Shown here one piece after another: positions 5,413 to 9,156 of a DNA stretch of 9,156 nt. The DNA lies in NCBI GenBank assembly GCA_041581055.1, contig JBFGCT010000170.1:1-9156 (forward strand), read 5' to 3'. A program made the translations under genes and the position numbers. Position 1 is the stretch's first letter. Every line of letters begins with the position of its first letter. This stretch comes from JBFGCT01 sp041581055 (lineage in GTDB: Bacteria > Actinomycetota > Acidimicrobiia > Acidimicrobiales > Ilumatobacteraceae). The notes under the pieces are model-generated. The model had not been told where the DNA came from. It was given only the letters and a program-made list of their open reading frames with translations, and searched no databases.

Positions 5413-5417
5413 CGCCG

Positions 5418-6173
5418 ATGGCCGGCCGGCGACGGCTCGACGTCGAGCTGGTGCGGCGGGAGCTGACCGGCAGCCGGGCGGAGGCGCAGGCGCTGATCGC
5501 CGGGCATCGGGTGCTGGTCAACGGCTCGGTCGCCGACAAGGCGTCCAGGCAGGTCGCGGTCGCCGACGCGGTCGTCGTCGCGGGGCCGCCCGACCGCTTC
5601 GTCGGCCGGGGCGCCCACAAGCTCGATCACGCGCTCGACGCGTTCGGCCTTGACGTCACCGATCTGCGTGTCCTCGACGCGGGGGCGTCGACGGGCGGGT
5701 TCACCGACTGTCTGCTCCAACGGGGCGCGGCGCAGGTCGTCGCGCTCGATGTCGGCCACGGCCAGCTTCACGAGCGGCTGCGCGCCGACCGGCGGGTGGT
5801 CAACCTCGAGCGGCACAACGTCAGACGCGTGACGACCGACGCGATCGGGGGCGAGGTCGACATGGCCGTCGGGGATCTGTCGTTCATCTCGCTCGGGCTG
5901 GTGATCGCTCCGCTCACCGCGGTGTGCAAGCCTGGGGCGTCCATGGTGCTGCTCGTCAAGCCGCAATTCGAAGCCGGTCGCCGGGAGGTGGCCAAGGGCC
6001 GCGGCGTGATCACCGACCCGGCGATCCACGAGCGGGTGCGGGCCGAGGTCGAGCGGCAGCTGATCGCGGCCGGCTGCACGGTGCGCGGCTGGACGCCGTC
6101 GCCGATCACCGGCGCCGAGGGCAACCGCGAGTTTCTCGTCCACGCCACCACGTCGACCGGGGCCGCCCGATGA
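5418..6173 (+). CDS. tlyA: TlyA family rRNA 2'-O-methyltransferase, 251 aa
   Basis: This enzyme puts a methyl group from S-adenosylmethionine on ribose of rRNA cytidines; in mycobacteria the sites are C1409 of 16S and C1920 of 23S, and loss gives capreomycin resistance. An S4 RNA-binding domain covers about 6-50 (R-L-D-V-E-L-V-R-R-E-L). The FtsJ-like methyltransferase follows, with SAM motif D-A-G-A-S-T-G-G-F (87-95) and a K-D-K-E tetrad read as K68, D153 (V-G-D-L-S-F-I-S-L), K181 (L-V-K-P-Q-F-E) and E238 (G-N-R-E-F). The N-terminus M-A-G-R-R-R-L-D-V-E-L-V-R-R matches the extended type II form of Mycobacterium, so methylation of both subunits is likely. The interdomain R-A-W-V linker known from M. 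tuberculosis appears here as D-R-F-V. ATG at 5418 lies 5 bp after the previous stop; the 3' end overlaps nadK by ATGA. Confidence 0.92.
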   Translation: MAGRRRLDVELVRRELTGSRAEAQALIAGHRVLVNGSVADKASRQVAVADAVVVAGPPDRFVGRGAHKLDHALDAFGLDVTDLRVLDAGASTGGFTDCLLQRGAAQVVALDVGHGQLHERLRADRRVVNLERHNVRRVTTDAIGGEVDMAVGDLSFISLGLVIAPLTAVCKPGASMVLLVKPQFEAGRREVAKGRGVITDPAIHERVRAEVERQLIAAGCTVRGWTPSPITGAEGNREFLVHATTSTGAAR

Positions 6174-7018
6174 GCGGTATCGCGCTGGTGACCCATCACG
6201 AGCGCGACCAGACCGGCGTGTACGCCGAGCACGTCGCCCGCTGGTGCGCGGAGCACGAGACGCCCTTCTGGATGCCCTCCGAGGACGCCGCCCTCCATTC
6301 GCTCGCCCGGTTCGCCGCCGACCGTTCGCCGGCCGAGGCCGACCTGGTGGTGAGCCTCGGCGGCGACGGCACGATGCTGCGCAGCGTGCACCTCCTCGAG
6401 GGCGCGTCGGTGCCGCTGCTCGGTGTCAACCTCGGGTCGCTCGGCTACCTGACCGAGATCGAGCCCGACTACATCGCGGTCGCGCTCGACCGCTTCTTCG
6501 CCGGCCCGGAGCAGGGCGAGTGGCGGCTCGACGAGCGGATGATGCTCGACGTCGCGATCGGCGGCGAGCCGGCGGGCCGGGCGTTGAACGAGGCCGTCGT
6601 CGAGAAGAGCCACGCCGGCCACACCGTTCGCCTGCTCGCCCGCATCGACGGTGAGCCGTTCACCTACTACGCCGCCGACGGGCTGATCGTCGCCACACCC
6701 ACCGGCTCGACCGCCTACTCGCTGTCCGCCCGCGGGCCGATCGTCTCGCCCCGCCACCGGGCGATGCTGCTCACCCCCGTCTCGCCGCACATGCTGTTCG
6801 ACCGGACGCTCGTCCTCGACCCCTCCGAAGTCGTCGAGATCGAGGTGTCCGGCCACCGCGGCGCCGAGGTCGTGATCGACGGGCGGAGCGTCGCCGTGTT
6901 GGAGGACGGCGGCGTGGTGCGCTGCGCCCCGTCCGAGGCGACCGCCCGGTTCGTCCGCTTCGGCGTCTCCCACTACCACCAGATCCTGAAGGCCAAGTTC
7001 GGCCTGCTCGACCGCTGA
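6170..7018 (+). CDS. nadK: NAD kinase, 282 aa
   Basis: It phosphorylates NAD to NADP in the cytosol, feeding reductive biosynthesis. The signature G-G-D-G is at 64-67, followed by G-V-N-L-G-S-L-G-Y-L (85-94), the N-E pair at 140-141, A-D-G-L-I-V-A-T-P-T-G-S-T-A-Y (169-183) and S-P-H-M-L-F-D-R (205-212). Length is normal. The usual S-A-G-G-P motif reads S-A-R-G-P at 186-190, with an arginine in place of the first glycine; this is unusual against the actinobacterial and E. coli sequences I remember. The start ATG shares bases with the tlyA stop (ATGA), so translation is probably coupled to tlyA. M. tuberculosis has the same order (ppnK after tlyA). Confidence 0.93.
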   Translation: MSGIALVTHHERDQTGVYAEHVARWCAEHETPFWMPSEDAALHSLARFAADRSPAEADLVVSLGGDGTMLRSVHLLEGASVPLLGVNLGSLGYLTEIEPDYIAVALDRFFAGPEQGEWRLDERMMLDVAIGGEPAGRALNEAVVEKSHAGHTVRLLARIDGEPFTYYAADGLIVATPTGSTAYSLSARGPIVSPRHRAMLLTPVSPHMLFDRTLVLDPSEVVEIEVSGHRGAEVVIDGRSVAVLEDGGVVRCAPSEATARFVRFGVSHYHQILKAKFGLLDR

Positions 7019-7056
7019 CGCGATCGAGCCTCCCCTCGGCCGCGACACCGGCCGTG

Positions 7057-7062
7057 TACCGT
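7057..7062 (+). promoter_or_regulatory. Candidate -10 element (TACCGT) for recN
   Basis: TACCGT fits TAnnnT and lies 11 nt before the recN ATG, so a transcript would have a leader of about 5 nt. An imperfect 13-bp palindrome (ACAC...GTGT, 7045-7057) abuts it. No LexA-type palindrome of the TCGAAC-N4-GTTCGA form is seen in the 55-bp gap. Confidence 0.35.
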
Positions 7063-7073
7063 CGGCGACCGGA

Positions 7074-8669
7074 ATGTTGAGCGAACTGCACATCGAGAAC
7101 CTCGGGGTCATCGAGCGGCTGGAGCTGGTGCTCGGGCCGGGGCTGACCGCGTTGACCGGCGAGACCGGGGCGGGCAAGACGATGCTCGTCGAGGCGATCG
7201 AGCTGCTCGTCGGCGGGCGGGCCGACTCGCTCGTCGTCCGCCACGGCGCGGTCGAGGCGCGCGTCGACGGGCGGTTCGTGGCAGCCGACGGCGCCGAGAC
7301 CGTCGTCAGCCGTGTGATCCCCGCCGAGGGGCGGTCGCGGGCCTACGTCAACGGCCGCCTGGCGACCGCCGCGTCGCTGGCCGACGTCGTCGGCGAGGCC
7401 GTCGACCTGCACGGCCAGCACGCCCACCAGCGTCTGCTGACGACGGCGACCCAACGGGCGGCGCTCGACGCGTACGGCGGCGTCGACCTGGCGCCGCTCC
7501 GGGCGGCCCGCGGCCGGCTGACCGAGATCGACGCCGCGCTGGCGGCCCTCGGTGGAGACGAGCGGGCGAGAGCGCGGGAGATCGACCTCCTGCGCTACCA
7601 GGTCGACGAGCTCGACGCGGCCGACGTCACCGATCCGGGCGAGGACGACGCGCTCGACGCCGAGGAATCGGTGCTCGCCGACGCCGCCGCCCACCGCGCG
7701 GCCGGCGACGGCGCCCACGCCGCGCTGGCCGACGGCGGGCGCGACGGCGTCGGCGGGGCGTTGGCGATGATCGACAACCGGTCGCCCTACGCCGAGCAGG
7801 CGGCCCGGCTGCGCGGCGTGCTGGCCGAGCTCGACGACGTGATCGCCGAGCTGCGCGACATCGCCGAGGCGATCGACGAGTCGCCCGAGCGGCTCGAGGC
7901 GGTCCGCGCCCGCCGCCAGGTGCTCAGCGACCTGCGGCGGAAATACGGCGCCGACCTCGACGCGGTGATCGCCTTCCATCACGAGGCGGGTGAGCGGTTG
8001 GACGAGCTGGCGCGCTTCGACCAGCGCGCCGCCGAGCTCGACGCCGAGCGAGTCGACGCCCTGCGCGCCGAGCGGGCGGCGGCCGCCGAAGTCGGTCGTC
8101 GCCGCCGCGAGGTTGCGCCGGAGCTGGCCGCCGCGGTCGAGGAGCAACTGCGCGTGCTGGCGATGCCGAACGCGGCGGTCGCCGTCGAGGTCGGCGACCA
8201 CGCCGACGACCATCCGGGCGATCAGGTGCGGTTCCTCCTCGCCGCCAACCCTGGGTCGCCGCTCCTGCCCCTCACGAGGGTGGCCTCGGGCGGCGAGCTG
8301 GCCCGCGCGATGCTCGCGCTGCGGCTGGTGATGTCGGCCGCCGCGGGCGCCGGCGATCAGGACGACACGCTGGTGTTCGACGAGGTCGACGCCGGCATCG
8401 GGGGTGCCGCCGCCCAGGCGGTCGCCGACGCGCTGGCCGCGCTCGGCACGGGTCACCAGGTGTTGGTCGTGACCCACCTCGCCCAGGTCGCCGCCGCCGC
8501 CGACACGCAGATCGCGGTTTCCAAGTCCGTCCGCGGCGGGTTCACCGAGGCGACGGCGCGCGCGGTCGCCGGCGACGAGCGGGTCGAGGAGATCGCCAGG
8601 ATGTTGTCGGGGACGACCGGCGCGTCGGCCCGCGACCACGCCCGCGAGCTCCTGTCCGGCGCGATCTGA
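7074..8669 (+). CDS. recN: DNA repair protein RecN, 531 aa
   Basis: An SMC-like ATPase that acts early at DNA double-strand breaks. It opens L-H-I-E-N-L-G-V-I-E and has Walker A G-E-T-G-A-G-K-T at 29-36, a Q-loop region L-H-G-Q-H-A-H-Q-R-L-L, the ABC signature S-G-G-E-L at 405-409, Walker B T-L-V-F-D-E-V-D (432-439) with D436 and E437, and a switch histidine in V-V-T-H-L (H468). Between the two ATPase halves are Ala/Glu/Arg-rich coiled-coil segments (about 150-370). At 531 residues it is a little shorter than the usual 550-590, with the loss spread over the coiled coils and the region before the signature; all catalytic parts are intact. There is no usable Shine-Dalgarno (GGA is almost against the ATG), which agrees with a leaderless or near-leaderless transcript. 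Confidence 0.94.
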   Translation: MLSELHIENLGVIERLELVLGPGLTALTGETGAGKTMLVEAIELLVGGRADSLVVRHGAVEARVDGRFVAADGAETVVSRVIPAEGRSRAYVNGRLATAASLADVVGEAVDLHGQHAHQRLLTTATQRAALDAYGGVDLAPLRAARGRLTEIDAALAALGGDERARAREIDLLRYQVDELDAADVTDPGEDDALDAEESVLADAAAHRAAGDGAHAALADGGRDGVGGALAMIDNRSPYAEQAARLRGVLAELDDVIAELRDIAEAIDESPERLEAVRARRQVLSDLRRKYGADLDAVIAFHHEAGERLDELARFDQRAAELDAERVDALRAERAAAAEVGRRRREVAPELAAAVEEQLRVLAMPNAAVAVEVGDHADDHPGDQVRFLLAANPGSPLLPLTRVASGGELARAMLALRLVMSAAAGAGDQDDTLVFDEVDAGIGGAAAQAVADALAALGTGHQVLVVTHLAQVAAAADTQIAVSKSVRGGFTEATARAVAGDERVEEIARMLSGTTGASARDHARELLSGAI

Positions 8670-8713
8670 GCGGAAATCTTCCCTGGTCCGCGCCAGCCGG
8701 ACACCGCGCGGGG

Positions 8714-8719
8714 TATGGT
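8714..8719 (+). promoter_or_regulatory. Candidate -10 element (TATGGT) for pyrG
   Basis: TATGGT fits TAnnnT and stands in a locally AT-richer patch (TATGGTGATTTT) within the 128-bp recN-pyrG gap. It would give a 5' leader of about 70 nt. No good -35 was found 16-18 nt upstream. Confidence 0.4.
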
Positions 8720-8759
8720 GATTTTCCGTCGTGGTGTCGGTGCCGTCGGGGCCGGGATC

Positions 8760-8780
8760 GAGCTGGGAACTGAGCTGGGA
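8760..8780 (+). repeat. Direct 9-bp repeat in the pyrG leader
   Basis: GAGCTGGGA occurs at 8760-8768 and again at 8772-8780, a 12-nt period. It lies 17 nt before the ATG and just upstream of the true ribosome site. No function can be assigned. Confidence 0.5.
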
Positions 8781-8783
8781 GAC

Positions 8784-8790
8784 GGAAGGA
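8784..8790 (+). promoter_or_regulatory. Strong ribosome binding site of pyrG
   Basis: GGAAGGA lies 7 nt before the ATG at 8798 and fixes that start. It contrasts with most other genes here, which lack a Shine-Dalgarno, and fits a gene with its own leader transcript. Confidence 0.75.
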
Positions 8791-8797
8791 CACGCGG

Positions 8798-9156
<359 letters not shown>

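Noticed and set aside
4887..6143. Minus-strand frame with repeated hydrophobic F-F-A-G / F-L-A-A units resembling a membrane repeat protein
   Set aside because: It is the complement of the AAG-rich PAKKT codons, which turns Lys into Phe/Leu. It lacks any start context and covers parts of tlyA antisense.
2943..6173. A 1076-codon open frame on the plus strand
   Set aside because: Only its last 251 codons (tlyA) are real. The rest runs antisense or out of frame to DUF1015, the phosphatase and the PAKKT protein, and reads as Arg/Pro/Gly-rich noise typical of GC-rich DNA.
7019..7073. SOS (LexA) control of recN
   Set aside because: No TCGAAC-N4-GTTCGA-like palindrome is present in the gap; only a weak ACAC/GTGT palindrome was seen.
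6771..8639. A 622-codon minus-strand frame over recN and nadK
   Set aside because: It is antisense to two genes with complete catalytic motifs and has low-complexity Arg/Gly/Val composition.
8686..8702. Possible recN terminator: GTCCG / CGGAC with a 7-nt loop
   Set aside because: The stem has only 5 bp, no extension and no U-tract, and such short matches are expected in GC-rich DNA.

Overview
This is a roughly 70% GC chromosomal window with actinobacterial gene content and order. The right half, HAD-IIA phosphatase - small helical protein - tlyA - nadK - recN - pyrG, matches the Mycobacterium tuberculosis order Rv1692-Rv1693-tlyA-ppnK-recN-(Rv1697-Rv1698)-pyrG. It differs in that nothing lies between recN and pyrG, and a Lys/Ala-repeat protein occupies the Rv1693 slot. 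Very high third-position GC, several start codons with no Shine-Dalgarno sequence, and TAnnnT-like boxes placed exactly for leaderless transcription also fit an actinobacterium. A deep-branching lineage such as Acidimicrobiia is my guess, not a demonstrated assignment.

Left part (1-2777): a double-hotdog MaoC-like protein (+) converges on a Gfo/Idh/MocA oxidoreductase (-), with a perfect hairpin filling the 22-bp gap. Behind the oxidoreductase is a previously easy-to-miss 60-codon two-helix membrane protein (-). A short SSB-like protein (+) follows, with a leader that can fold into two mutually exclusive hairpins. It converges on a DUF1015 protein.

Middle (2775-4002): DUF1015 (-) and the HAD phosphatase (+) are divergent. 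They share a 49-bp control region with an 8-bp perfect inverted repeat whose arms each hold a -10-like hexamer.

Right part (4003-9156): a compact same-strand block. The HAD phosphatase is followed after 9 bp by the coiled-coil/PAKKT-tail protein, after 5 bp by the rRNA 2'-O-methyltransferase TlyA, and through an ATGA overlap by NAD kinase. RecN follows 55 bp later with its own candidate promoter, and pyrG (CTP synthase, cut by the window end) 128 bp later with a leader and a strong ribosome site. The block joins ribosome modification, NADP supply, DNA double-strand-break repair and CTP synthesis. This is conserved housekeeping, not an accessory island; no mobile element, tRNA, rRNA or CRISPR array is visible.

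The points most worth checking are the repeat-tailed protein inside the conserved block, the SSB leader switch, the repeated exact 6-nt spacing of -10-like boxes before start codons, and a Gly-to-Arg change in the NAD kinase core.
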